A DNA stretch of 64,000 bases from Arsenophonus sp046530735 (GTDB lineage: Bacteria > Pseudomonadota > Gammaproteobacteria > Enterobacterales > Enterobacteriaceae), in contig JBHEQV010000004.1 in the NCBI GenBank assembly GCA_046530735.1, positions 62,001 to 126,000 on the forward strand. Direction: 5' to 3'. The notes beneath the pieces were generated by a model. The model was not told the DNA's origin and ran no database searches. It saw nothing but the letters and a program-made list of their open reading frames with translations. Below, piece by piece: positions 44,264 through 53,893 of the stretch; the first letter of the stretch is position 1, and every line of letters starts with the position of its first letter. Both the position numbers and the translations under genes were made by a program.

Positions 44264-47083
44264 ATGAATGATTATAAAAATACTCTGAATTTACCGGAAA
44301 CAGATTTCCCTATGCGTGCTGATCTCTCTAAACGAGAACCACAAATGTTAGCCCGTTGGTATAAAGAAGGTTTGTACCAATCTATTCGCCAGGCTAAAAT
44401 AGGCAAAGAGATGTTTATACTCCATGATGGTCCTCCTTATGCAAACGGTAGTCTTCATATTGGTCACTCAGTTAATAAAATTCTCAAAGATATTATTATT
44501 AAATCTAAAGGATTAGCCGGGTTTGATTCGCCATATATTCCTGGTTGGGATTGTCATGGTTTACCAATTGAACATAAAGTTGAACAAATTACTGGTAAAT
44601 CTGAAGATAAGGTTTTTGCAGCTATTTTTCATGAAAAGTGTCGTAAATACGCCAAAGAACAAATTAAAGGTCAGAAAGCTGATTTTATCAGAATGGGTGT
44701 ACTTGGTGATTGGGATCAAGCTTACTTAACTATGAATTTTAATACTGAAGCGAATATTATTCGTGCGTTAGGTAAAGTGATTGAAAATGGCCATTTAGTA
44801 AAAGGTGCTAAACCAGTTCATTGGTGTACTGATTGTGGTTCTTCCTTAGCGGAAGCGGAAGTCGAATATGATAATAAATCATCACCATCCATTTATGTAC
44901 GCTTTAATGCGGTAGATCCTAATGCTGTTTATAACAAATTTGGTATAAAATCATCACCTTTACCGGTTTCAGCCGTGATCTGGACAACAACACCTTGGAC
45001 GTTGCCTGCAAATCGTGCGATTGCGGTTAACGCTGATTTTGAATATCAATTAGTTAAAGTTAATAATTATGAATGTTTGATTTTGGCAAAATCATTGATT
45101 GAAGTAGTAATGCAGCGTATCGCAGCTACAGAGTGGCAAATTTTAGCTCAATGTAAAAAAGGTTCTGAATTGGAATTACTGCGTTTTCATCATCCATTTA
45201 TGAACTTTGATGTGCCTATTATTTTAGGGGACCACGTTACTTTAGACGCAGGTACTGGGGTTATACATACCGCACCAGGCCATGGTCCAGATGATTATCT
45301 TATTGGACAAAAATACAAACTTGAAGTAGCTAATCCAGTTGGTCAAAATGGCTGTTATTTACCCAATACTTATCCTGGTTTAGATGGTGTTTTTATATTT
45401 AAAGCAAATAAATTAATTATTAAACTTTTATTATCAAAAGGGACACTGCTACATAAAGAAACATTATGGCATAGTTATCCTTGTTGCTGGCGGCATAAAA
45501 CACCGGTTATTTATCGTGTGACATCTCAGTGGTTTATAAGTATGGAAAAAAATGGTTTACGTGAACAATTGTTAAAAGAGATTAAGGGTGTTACATGGAT
45601 CCCAGATTGGGGGCAAAATCAAATTGAATCTATGGTTGCAAATCGTCCAGATTGGTGTATTTCGCGTCAGCGCACCTGGGGTATGCCGATGGCATTATTT
45701 ATGTGTAAACAAACAGAAGAATTACATCCGCGTACGTTAGAATTGATTGAAAAAGTCGCTAAACATATTGAAAAAGCAGGTATACAGGCATGGTGGGATC
45801 TTGATCCTGTAGTCCTATTAGGAAGTGATGCAGCTGATTATGTTAAAGTTCTCGATACACTTGATGTCTGGTTTGATTCTGGTTCTACTCATTATACTGT
45901 TGTCGATGTTCGCCCTGAATTTAAAGGTAATTCTACTGATTTATATTTAGAAGGTTTAGATCAGCATCGTGGTTGGTTTATGTCGTCTTTAATCCTATCA
46001 ACTGCTATGAAAGGAAAAGCTCCTTATCGAGAAGTATTAACCCACGGATTTACGGTTGATGGAGAAGGCCGTAAAATGTCAAAATCCTTAGGTAATACTA
46101 TTAGTCCACAAGAGGTCATGAATGATTTAGGAGCTGATATTCTACGGTTATGGGTTGCTTCAACCGATTACACAAGTGAAATTACTGTTTCAAGTGAGAT
46201 TTTAAAACGTTCTGCTGATAGCTATCGGCGTATTCGTAATACAGCACGTTTCTTATTAGCTAATTTGAACGGTTTTGATCCTGCCTTACATCAAGTTAAA
46301 CCAGAACAAATGGTACTATTAGATCGGTGGGCAGTAGGGCGGGCTAAAACTGCTCAAGCGGAAATCGTTATGCATTATGATAATTATGATTTTCATGCAG
46401 TGGTTCAGCGATTAATGCAGTTTTGTTCAGTTGAAATGAGTTCTTTCTATTTAGATATTATAAAAGATCGTCAATATACAGTAAAAAGCGATAGCTTAGC
46501 GCGTCGTAGCTGTCAGACAGCCTTATTCCATATCGTAGAAGCATTGGTACGTTGGATTGCACCAATCCTTTCTTTTACAGCCGATGAAATTTGGCAAAAA
46601 TTACCTGGTAAACATGCCAAATATGTCTTTACTGAGGAATATTATTCTGGCTTATTTAGTTTGGATGTTAATGAAACACTTAATGATGAATTTTGGAATA
46701 AGTTATTAATTATTCGTAGTGAAGTTAATAAAATTCTTGAGCAAGCACGTGCAGAAAATCTTATTCATAGCTCGTTGGAGGCCGCAGTGATTTTATATGC
46801 CGATACAGAACTGGCTGAAATACTTAATCGTTTAGGTGATGAGTTACGTTTTGTATTGTTAACTTCAAATGCTAAAGTAATTAATATTATCCAAGCTCCA
46901 GTTCAGACACATAATAGTGAACTCAGTGGATTAAAAATTGCTTTACAACAGACGGAAGGTAATAAATGTCCCCGTTGTTGGCATTACACAATGGATATTG
47001 GTCAGGAGGCGGAGTATGCAGAATTATGCGGTCGCTGTGTTACTAACATAGCCGGTAACGGTGAAATACGTAAGTTTGCCTAA
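44264..47083 (+). CDS. ileS: isoleucyl-tRNA synthetase IleS
   Basis: Class I synthetase charging tRNA-Ile, with an editing domain that removes valine. 939 residues, the same as E. coli (938). HIGH motif in YANGSLHIGHSVNKILK near residue 59, editing (CP1) domain with TTTPWTLPANRA near 240 and HTAPGHGPDDY near 325, KMSKS loop GRKMSKSLGNT near 603, anticodon-binding helical domain and a C-terminal zinc knuckle with CPRCWHY near 901 and CGRCV near 921. Its stop overlaps the lspA start (TAATG), so the two are translationally coupled. Confidence 0.98.
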   Translation: MNDYKNTLNLPETDFPMRADLSKREPQMLARWYKEGLYQSIRQAKIGKEMFILHDGPPYANGSLHIGHSVNKILKDIIIKSKGLAGFDSPYIPGWDCHGLPIEHKVEQITGKSEDKVFAAIFHEKCRKYAKEQIKGQKADFIRMGVLGDWDQAYLTMNFNTEANIIRALGKVIENGHLVKGAKPVHWCTDCGSSLAEAEVEYDNKSSPSIYVRFNAVDPNAVYNKFGIKSSPLPVSAVIWTTTPWTLPANRAIAVNADFEYQLVKVNNYECLILAKSLIEVVMQRIAATEWQILAQCKKGSELELLRFHHPFMNFDVPIILGDHVTLDAGTGVIHTAPGHGPDDYLIGQKYKLEVANPVGQNGCYLPNTYPGLDGVFIFKANKLIIKLLLSKGTLLHKETLWHSYPCCWRHKTPVIYRVTSQWFISMEKNGLREQLLKEIKGVTWIPDWGQNQIESMVANRPDWCISRQRTWGMPMALFMCKQTEELHPRTLELIEKVAKHIEKAGIQAWWDLDPVVLLGSDAADYVKVLDTLDVWFDSGSTHYTVVDVRPEFKGNSTDLYLEGLDQHRGWFMSSLILSTAMKGKAPYREVLTHGFTVDGEGRKMSKSLGNTISPQEVMNDLGADILRLWVASTDYTSEITVSSEILKRSADSYRRIRNTARFLLANLNGFDPALHQVKPEQMVLLDRWAVGRAKTAQAEIVMHYDNYDFHAVVQRLMQFCSVEMSSFYLDIIKDRQYTVKSDSLARRSCQTALFHIVEALVRWIAPILSFTADEIWQKLPGKHAKYVFTEEYYSGLFSLDVNETLNDEFWNKLLIIRSEVNKILEQARAENLIHSSLEAAVILYADTELAEILNRLGDELRFVLLTSNAKVINIIQAPVQTHNSELSGLKIALQQTEGNKCPRCWHYTMDIGQEAEYAELCGRCVTNIAGNGEIRKFA

Positions 47084-47583
47084 TGAAAAATCTTATCTGC
47101 TATACTGGCTTACGTTGGTTATGGTTAACGGTTATAATATTAATTATTGATATTGGTAGTAAGCAACTAATTTTGAATAATTTTCAGTTATATGAGTCCA
47201 TATCGTTAATGCCTTATTTCAATTTGGCTTATGCTCAAAACCCAGGTGCAGCATTTAGTTTTTTAGCTGATAAAGGGGGATGGCAGCGTTGGTTCTTTGC
47301 TTTTGTTGCTATTATTATTTGTTTTGTGCTTATCGTGATGATGTATTGTCAAAGTGTAAACAAAAAATTGAGTAATATTACTTATGCATTGATTATTGGT
47401 GGAGCATTAGGGAATTTATGTGACCGATTAGTACATGGATTTGTAGTTGATTTTATTGATTTTTATGTTGGTGACTGGCATTGGGCAACATTTAATATTG
47501 CTGATATAGCGATTTGTGTTGGTACAGTACTCATTATTTTCGATAACTTCATCAATATAGACAAGAGAGCAAATGGTTCTTAG
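47083..47583 (+). CDS. lspA: lipoprotein signal peptidase LspA
   Basis: Aspartyl membrane protease (signal peptidase II) that cleaves prolipoproteins after lipidation by Lgt. 166 residues (164 in E. coli), four membrane segments. Conserved NPGAAFSFL near 53, the two catalytic aspartates in GNLCDRLVHGFVVDFIDF (near 113) and NIADIAICVG (near 140). It overlaps ileS by 1 bp. Lipoprotein maturation is thus retained. Confidence 0.96.
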   Translation: MKNLICYTGLRWLWLTVIILIIDIGSKQLILNNFQLYESISLMPYFNLAYAQNPGAAFSFLADKGGWQRWFFAFVAIIICFVLIVMMYCQSVNKKLSNITYALIIGGALGNLCDRLVHGFVVDFIDFYVGDWHWATFNIADIAICVGTVLIIFDNFINIDKRANGS

Positions 47584-47639
47584 TTTATCGTTTGTTTACA
47601 TTGATAACAAATTAATTTGTTTCTAATAATAGGTTTTTA

Positions 47640-48075
47640 TTGGTCATGCTAATTTAGTACAAGTAGATAATAGTGCTGTGTTGGTGAGTTCACGATTAAA
47701 CCTGAGATAGTTCAAGTGCTGATTCAACATATGATTAGGATAAGTTAGCACTTCTTTTGAGTTAGCGAAAAGAACCTCTCGCTAATACTTTAAAGCAATT
47801 AATTGGTTTAACTCTTGGTAAGAAAAGACCTTTACTATAGACGGAGATGATATCTTGATAAATTAAAAATAGATATGATCCAATAGATTATATCAAAAGA
47901 CTTTATTCAGACTAGGATGAATAAAAGTGATGCCATCATATTATTTACCATGATAAATGGTAGTAAAATTCAGGCATTGTGCCTCTGTCCTTAAGGAAGT
48001 ATTTATCATCATTAATTTAATTAATGGTTAACGACTAAGAAGATCATTTTTAATATTGAAGTCTTAGAAATTAAT
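47640..48075 (+). pseudogene. fkpB: decayed fkpB (peptidyl-prolyl isomerase)
   Basis: FKBP-type isomerase (SlpA) relic between lspA and ispH, its place in E. coli. Readable pieces: VDNSAVLV near 47665 (family VQSNSAVLVHFTL), TSFELAKRT near 47750 (family TTFSLEPDAAFG), DPIDYIKRL near 47880 (family SPDLIQYFSRR), SDAIILFTMINGSKI near 47930 (family IGAIMLFTAMDGSEMPG) and FNIEVLEINL near 48055 (family FDIEVLEIDP). Stops and frame changes lie between them. Confidence 0.9.
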
Positions 48076-48094
48076 CTGAATTATAAGAGATAAA

Positions 48095-49045
48095 ATGCAA
48101 ATATTATTGGCTAATCCTCGAGGTTTTTGTGCAGGTGTTGATCGAGCAATTAGTATTGTTAATCGAGCACTGGCGCTTTATGGTACGCCTATTTATGTTC
48201 GTCATGAGGTAGTTCATAATCGTTATGTGGTTAACAATTTACGTCAATGCGGTGCAATTTTTGTTGAACAAATTTCTGAAGTTCCTGATGGTTCTATTTT
48301 AATCTTTTCTGCACATGGCGTTTCTCAAGCAATACGGCAGGAAGCTAAGAAACGTAATCTAACCATGTTATTTGATGCAACTTGCCCGTTAGTAACTAAA
48401 GTACATATGGAAGTTGCGCGTGCCAGCCGTAAAGGTAAAGAGGCGATCTTAATTGGTCATGTTGGGCACCCTGAAGTAGAAGGAACAATGGGACAATATA
48501 AGAATTCAGCAGGCGGTATGTATTTGGTCGAATCACCTGCAGATGTCTGGAAGTTACAAGTAAAAGATGAAAATAACCTTTGTTTTATGACCCAAACTAC
48601 TCTATCAGTTGATGATACCACTCATGTTATTGACGCGCTAAATACTCGTTTCCCAAATATTGTTGGATCACGTAAAGATGATATTTGTTATGCAACAACC
48701 AATCGTCAGGAAGCAGCACGTGAATTGGCTAATAAGGCTAATATTGTATTAGTTGTTGGTTCTAAAAATTCTTCTAATTCCAATCGTCTTGCTGAATTAG
48801 TACAAAGAGCAGGTAAACCTGGTTACCTGATTGACTCTGCTGCTGATATTCAAGAACATTGGCTGAAAAATATGCAGATTATTGGTCTAACTGCTGGCGC
48901 TTCTGCACCAGATATTCTTGTTTGTCAGGTTATTGAACGCCTAAAGATTTTAGGTGCTAGTAAAATGACTGAACTTTCTGGCCATAAAGAAAATATTACT
49001 TTTGAAATGCCAAAAGAGCTGCGTGTTGAAATCAAGCAAATATAA
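48095..49045 (+). CDS. ispH: 4-hydroxy-3-methylbut-2-enyl diphosphate reductase IspH
   Basis: Last step of the MEP isoprenoid pathway, producing IPP and DMAPP for undecaprenyl phosphate and quinones. 316 residues, the same as E. coli. The three Fe-S cysteines are in RGFCAGVDRA near 12, DATCPLVTKVH near 96 and DDICYATTNRQEA near 197; catalytic Glu126 in GHPEVEGTMGQ. C-terminal NSSNSNRLAEL near 225 is conserved. AGAG lies 8 bp before the ATG. It stands alone now that fkpB upstream is dead. Confidence 0.97.
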   Translation: MQILLANPRGFCAGVDRAISIVNRALALYGTPIYVRHEVVHNRYVVNNLRQCGAIFVEQISEVPDGSILIFSAHGVSQAIRQEAKKRNLTMLFDATCPLVTKVHMEVARASRKGKEAILIGHVGHPEVEGTMGQYKNSAGGMYLVESPADVWKLQVKDENNLCFMTQTTLSVDDTTHVIDALNTRFPNIVGSRKDDICYATTNRQEAARELANKANIVLVVGSKNSSNSNRLAELVQRAGKPGYLIDSAADIQEHWLKNMQIIGLTAGASAPDILVCQVIERLKILGASKMTELSGHKENITFEMPKELRVEIKQI

Positions 49046-49229
49046 TATATTATAAAATAATAGCTATTTTTGTATTTAATTAATTAATTTTTTATCATAG
49101 AAATTTATCCTACTAGTTAAATCAATTCTAATAACTTTTTTGTCACTGATGGTTATGTTTTCAGCGCATTAGGCGGCTAGAATGAATATCAATTTTGTTG
49201 AACTTAGGGCGTTTCATCTGTTTTAATCG

Positions 49230-49800
49230 AGATAGAAAAAGATAATTAATTCAGATTTCGTATTAGTATCGTTAGTACCGATGAGCAGGTTGCTATTGGC
49301 CGTGAACTAATCAAAGCGATTTCACAACAGGGGGTATGGTTGTTTTAGGGATAGTGTTAGAAAAAACTCAAGTATTATAAGTACTTGAGACTGGTAAATT
49401 AATTAAGTGTTGGTATTTTAAATGTTATAATTAGTAATTATTTGATTAATATTTAGATAAATTTAATATTTTGATTGATTTTACTCGTTCAGAAGGTACG
49501 CAATATTACTGTAGAGTTGTAATAATATGCAAAGTTATGATTATTTGAATTACAGGTTTTAATTAAAATAAACATAAGGTTATTAAAAATGCGGTAAAAG
49601 GATTCTCTATTGTATTAGTAGAAAATTTTAGTATTGATATTAATTTAATGCTGCAATTTTTAGAAAAAGCAATAAAAGTAATGGGCGAATATATAGTGAT
49701 ATTAAGCTTATTAGTAGAAATGAAGTTGATATGACGACAGGAACATTTTTAACAAAAAATGATGTTATTGGTTATCCTGGCAAAGATAATTGATAGAAAT
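49230..49800 (+). pseudogene. dapB: decayed dapB (dihydrodipicolinate reductase)
   Basis: DapB makes tetrahydrodipicolinate for lysine and meso-diaminopimelate. N-terminal FRISIVSTDEQVAIGRELIK near 49255 corresponds to family IRVAIAGAGGRMGRQLIQA with the nucleotide-binding Gly motif already lost. Then ILIDFTRSEGT near 49472 (family VFIDFTRPEGT), FSIVLVENFSIDINLMLQFL near 49600 (family IVFAANFSVGVNVMLKLL), EKAIKVMGEY. The C-terminal third was not found; an IS1595 relic begins shortly after. Several frameshifts and stops. Ancestral order ispH-(rihC)-dapB, with rihC not seen. Confidence 0.85.
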
Positions 49801-49989
49801 CTCTTATATTGTAAGAAGAATTTTTACTACAGAAGTTTCCATGAAAAAGAAAACAGTTATACAGATCAAAAGACTATTTCCTCAGTCTATTCCAGAATAA
49901 AACTATATTTCATTAGTTAGTTCTGTGATAATATGTTACTAATATCGATTCATGGATTGAATCAACTCAATTCACTTTATCCTGGCAAT

Positions 49990-50790
49990 ATTATTACAAT
50001 AAACATATTTTCCTCCCCCTGTGGAAATTCATTAGACTTAGTAATATTGTTATAAAATCTCCGAATTCCAGAAAAATATTTAACTTCTTACTAGAAGTCC
50101 TATAATGAAACTATATCACAAGAATAAATCATTTAGTTATCTGTGATGTATGTTGAATAAATTGACTTTATGGGAATCAGCAAAATAAACAGGGATTGAT
50201 TTGAAAACATAATTTAGATGGGTGTCATTGCTTCCTTGTTTCAACGATGACAGCCAACATAAATATATTAAGTACTATTGTTAAAATCGATGAAACGTTT
50301 TCTTTTAATCTTTTAAAGAGAAGTGTTTATATCTTATATAAGAAAGCTAGAAATACAGTAAAGGAGTAGGTAAAAAAGAATGAATTATTATTTTAATCGC
50401 TAAAGATCGATAGGATATCAGGAGATATCATGCGAGCAATGAGACTCTTGAAGAGTTTAATGTAGAGTGTATTAGTCAGCTTTTTTAGCCGATTATCGAT
50501 AAGAGTCCATCTTTAGTTCAGATAAAACTAAATGCTATAAAAGCTTTACCAACAAGCATGAAATTAGTCACTATCCTCTAATAACGTTAGATAATCAGAG
50601 AGTTATTACTAAGAAATTCTATATTAAAAATTGAATGATTATATCAACTGATTATAAGAATAATTGAGTAGATTTCATGATATAGAGTTGTTTTTTTACA
50701 AAATTTATCTAATCTGTAGAAAGATTATTTGAAAACAGAACAATTAAAATACAAACGTGGCTATAAATTTTATTGTAAAGAAATCAATAA
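49990..50790 (+). mobile_element. IS1595-family transposase relic, copy 2
   Basis: Aligns with copy 1 (9800-10620) along its length, including the shared start segment TATTGTTATAAAATCT and the stretch from the LKT helix to the end. It is more decayed: only FILKIE, a WISWYRV-like piece and EQLKYKRGYKF at the end remain legible in the protein. It follows the truncated dapB relic, so it may have cut off the 3' part of that gene. Confidence 0.7.
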
Positions 50791-51849
50791 CTTTTTTCAA
50801 TTATTGCTCTGTAAGAGTTATTAGTAAATCTTGTCTATGGCAGTCAGGTTACATTACATCCTTGAATTGAATGTTCTTTATAACCAGAACTAAGGTCAAC
50901 TTCCTTAAACCGATTCTAGATTTCTGAGCAGACTGTAATAGCTTTAATATCATTAAAATGGTTGTTTTTTTGAACTATAGTATTTCGCGCGTCAGCTTCG
51001 TATTCTAAATTGTTGTAAAACCAAATTTAATCGGATTTATTGTTCTTATAACGTCAGTCACAGTGCGCTGACGGGAAGTCAGCGCATACTAGGGCATCTA
51101 TTCTCTATCTTTTCTAGTTTCTTCAGAGAGCAGTTTGCTTTAGAAAGCCTGGAAGATACAGTTAAGCTCAGCACTCAACAGTTATTAAAAAGTTATGCCC
51201 AGTTTTCTTTTAACTTTCCATAACAATCTTCGACTCCAGCCTAGCTTCTTACGTCCAGGGGCAGTCCAGCCGATTTTTAGAAAAAGGTAAAGACAATCAG
51301 CTTTCTGACAGGACAGCATATGCCATCATCGGCCAAGAAATAAACGTAACACGTATCGCATAAACTACGCAAGCACTAATGCCAATAGTCTTCAAGTGAT
51401 TGCTGTTTCAATCTTCTTATGTTATTGCAGAAAAATCATCTGTTTTTCAATAAAAATAATCCTGAGCTTTGTAAAAATTAGCGGTGCAGATGCCTGATAA
51501 ATATACAGGTATGGTAATAATTCTTCCCCGTTTTTGCATGCTTAGATAAGGCGGTAGAAACACGAGCTGTTGAAGTATATTCTGTTACCGTTATGATTCC
51601 ATGACCTTAAGTACTTTAATCTTAAAAACGTCAATACCAGTTTCTATTGTATGGTTTGCTGTAGGAACCATAACTGTTACTGGCGATAGCAAAGCAGCAT
51701 TAAGGATGTTGGTTGCAGCATAGACTTTGAGCTCACTATCAACATCGGTGCTATCATATTTCTAGTAATATTATGAATGCGTTCATGAAATGGTTTACGG
51801 TAATATCTAGTTTCGCGGATATCTGTAAGATAAAATTTTATGCCGTATT
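50791..51849. other. 1-kb stretch with unassigned relic
   Basis: A plus-strand frame at about 51240-51360 is partly open (SYVQGQSSRFLEKGKDNQL, then DRTAYAIIGQEINVTRIA) and resembles old accessory or plasmid/phage coding DNA, but I cannot name it. At 51064-51086 TGCGCTGAC and GTCAGCGCA form a 9-bp stem with a 5-nt loop. The 5' part of clpA should also lie near here but was not legible. Confidence 0.4.
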
Positions 51850-52440
51850 ATCTCTCTTTTGTTTAAAACATCCATAAGCTTAATAAGCAGAATACGAACA
51901 GTATTTCTGAAATCCAATAAATAAGAAATTATCATAATTCGGATAATAGATAATTTAACCGATAATAATGGCGCAAGGCTAATTTTCATAATATTGTCTT
52001 GTTGATGATTACTAATTAATGTAGATGTGCAAGAAACATAACGTAAATCGATTGGTTTTATTAAACAGGAATAGTAATGATACATTATCAGAAATAAAAC
52101 AAATTTTTGCACCTGAATTTTGCAATCAATTAAATAGCATTATTTAGTTTAACGATTTAAAATTAAAAATTAGTGTTCAAGTTGTTGATAAATATATTGT
52201 TAAGTGATCAATCAACTTGATAAAAAGGTATTTCAATTAAAATGAGTAATATGACAGATTAATGGATTTATAATTAATGGCTATAAGTAAGCTAGGTCGA
52301 TGCCAAGAATAATCCAGGATAATCTAAAGAAACTATTATCTAAAAAACTTTTATTTTGTTAGTGATTAAATCACTATAGTGGTTGTTAAGATCTATATGA
52401 ATAAGAAGACGAATAATTAATTTATTATAAAAAGGTATGC
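51850..52440 (+). pseudogene. clpA: decayed clpA, 3' part (ClpAP unfoldase)
   Basis: The relic reads DNLTDNNG near 51940 (family DNGTLTDNNGRKADFR), VQETXRKSIGFIKQE near 52025 (family RETERKSIGLIHQD), LSEIKQIFAPEFCNQLN near 52085 (family MEEIKKIFTPEFRNRLD), VQVVDKYIV near 52165 and PRIIQDNLKKLL near 52303 (family MARVIQDNLKKPL). All belong to the second AAA+ domain; the first 500 or so residues are not visible. It converges with infA, as in E. coli. Confidence 0.88.
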
Positions 52441-52541
52441 ATAAAACTAAACCGAAAGATGCAATAATTTAATTATAGTGAGTTTTCTAACCATAGACTA
52501 TATTCCAATCGTCTCTGATAATAGACTGAAAATAAAAGTGA

Positions 52542-52760
52542 TTAACGGCTGCGAAAGATGATTCTGCCTTTACTTAGATCATAAGGTGTTAATTCGATAG
52601 TCACTTTGTCTCCCGTTAGAATACGGATATAATTTTTACGCATTTTACCAGAAATATGCGCAGTAACTACGTGTCCATTTTCTAGTTCAACACGGAACAT
52701 GGTATTTGGCAAAGTATCTAGTACTATACCTTGCATTTCAATATTATCTTCTTTAGCCAT
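52542..52760 (-). CDS. infA: translation initiation factor IF-1
   Basis: Binds the 30S A site during initiation with IF-2 and IF-3. 72 residues, exact family length, an OB-fold beginning MAKEDNIEMQGIVLDTLPNT with VTAHISGKMRKNYIRILTGD near 31 and RIIFRSR at the end. AGAGGAT precedes the ATG. It lies between dead clpA and dead aat in the ancestral order. Confidence 0.98.
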   Translation of the reverse strand: MAKEDNIEMQGIVLDTLPNTMFRVELENGHVVTAHISGKMRKNYIRILTGDKVTIELTPYDLSKGRIIFRSR

Positions 52761-52999
52761 TTAATCCTCTAAGTTGATCATCAAGTTTTTACGGGCAAAA
52801 TAATTCCGAAAACTCTCCTTATATAAAAGTAGTATAGAATTTAAAGTTACTTTTTATTAAAGTATGTAAGTTACAGTATTAAAGTTTGATATTTTAAAAT
52901 ATACAACAAGTATACGATTTGAACAATATAAACGATAAAAATAAAATAAAACAATGTCACAAAAATTAATTAACTTAGTTTTCAATAGCATGAAGAGTC

Positions 53000-53720
53000 T
53001 GTTTATTTATATTTTCATATTAATGTTAAATCAACTATCTCTGTTGCTTTTGTTTGGGTAGAAAAATATTTTTCAGTTAATCTCCAGAGTGATTAGGATT
53101 AGTTTCTTTTATATTAGATGAATTTATAATTTGAGTTAGTGAATATCTTTTATCGATAGGTTATCATAATATTCATGAGACAATTTAAAAATTGTAACCG
53201 AGGGGGATTTCTTTGATGCCTAAAGAAACGGTACATGTATTACTTATTTAATAGTAAAATAATTTACTATTAAAATTCAGGAAATGTTGATAAAAAGAAA
53301 TAAGTACATGTTTAGAGTGTCATCAGACTAACATGACTAAATATCGATTATCCAAAAAAAATTTATTAACATTAACACTATATAGTTACTAATTAATTTT
53401 TTTATATGTACTACTAAACTTGGACAGAATGAACAATGATAAATTGATGAAAAGTAGTATAAACTGCTATTATTTGTTGAGTATGATCCAATAGATTTTT
53501 TCTTGCCGTTTTGCACAGGCTGCAGAAATAACCTATTAAAAGTCATGATTTAACTTTATAGTATAAGTCGTTTTCTTTATTCTTTTTTGTTTGATTAAAG
53601 TGTATTTCTGCTACTAAGAGCACTATACGTGGATCTCTGGCTAATCACTATAATTGGTTTTCTGTTGAATTAAATTAAAGTAAATCCTTTCATAATAAGT
53701 AGCTGGTAATCTACTAACAG
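53000..53720 (-). pseudogene. aat: decayed aat (leucyl/phenylalanyl-tRNA-protein transferase)
   Basis: Aat attaches Leu or Phe to proteins with N-terminal Lys or Arg to mark them for ClpAPS. The minus-strand relic reads LLVDYQ near 53705 followed by an F-rich piece (family LLMAYQRGIFPWFSPG), KPIIVIS and RSTYSALSS near 53640 (family PILWWSPDPRAVL), then MTFNRLFLQPVQNGKKK at about 53545-53495 (family MNYAFGQVIEGCA). The C-terminal half is very eroded. Position between infA and cydC is ancestral. Confidence 0.72.
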
Positions 53721-53826
53721 CTAGATTACCGCCGATTGATTAGTAATAAGTTATTTAGCTCATATAAAGCATATTCTAGCATTGGAAAGATATAAGATTC
53801 ATCATCAAGCTGAAACATATAATAGT

Positions 53827-53852
53827 CCTAATTAATTAATTAATTAATTAGG
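53827..53852. repeat. 26-bp palindrome of ATTA units
   Basis: CC, then repeats of TAAT, then GG: a perfect palindrome made of five tandem 4-bp units, 42 bp downstream of the cydC stop. It could act as a hairpin terminator for the cydDC transcript or be a microsatellite. Confidence 0.5.
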
Positions 53853-53893
53853 TTAGGTTTATAAAATCTAGTTATATTGAAAATAGCGCCCTT

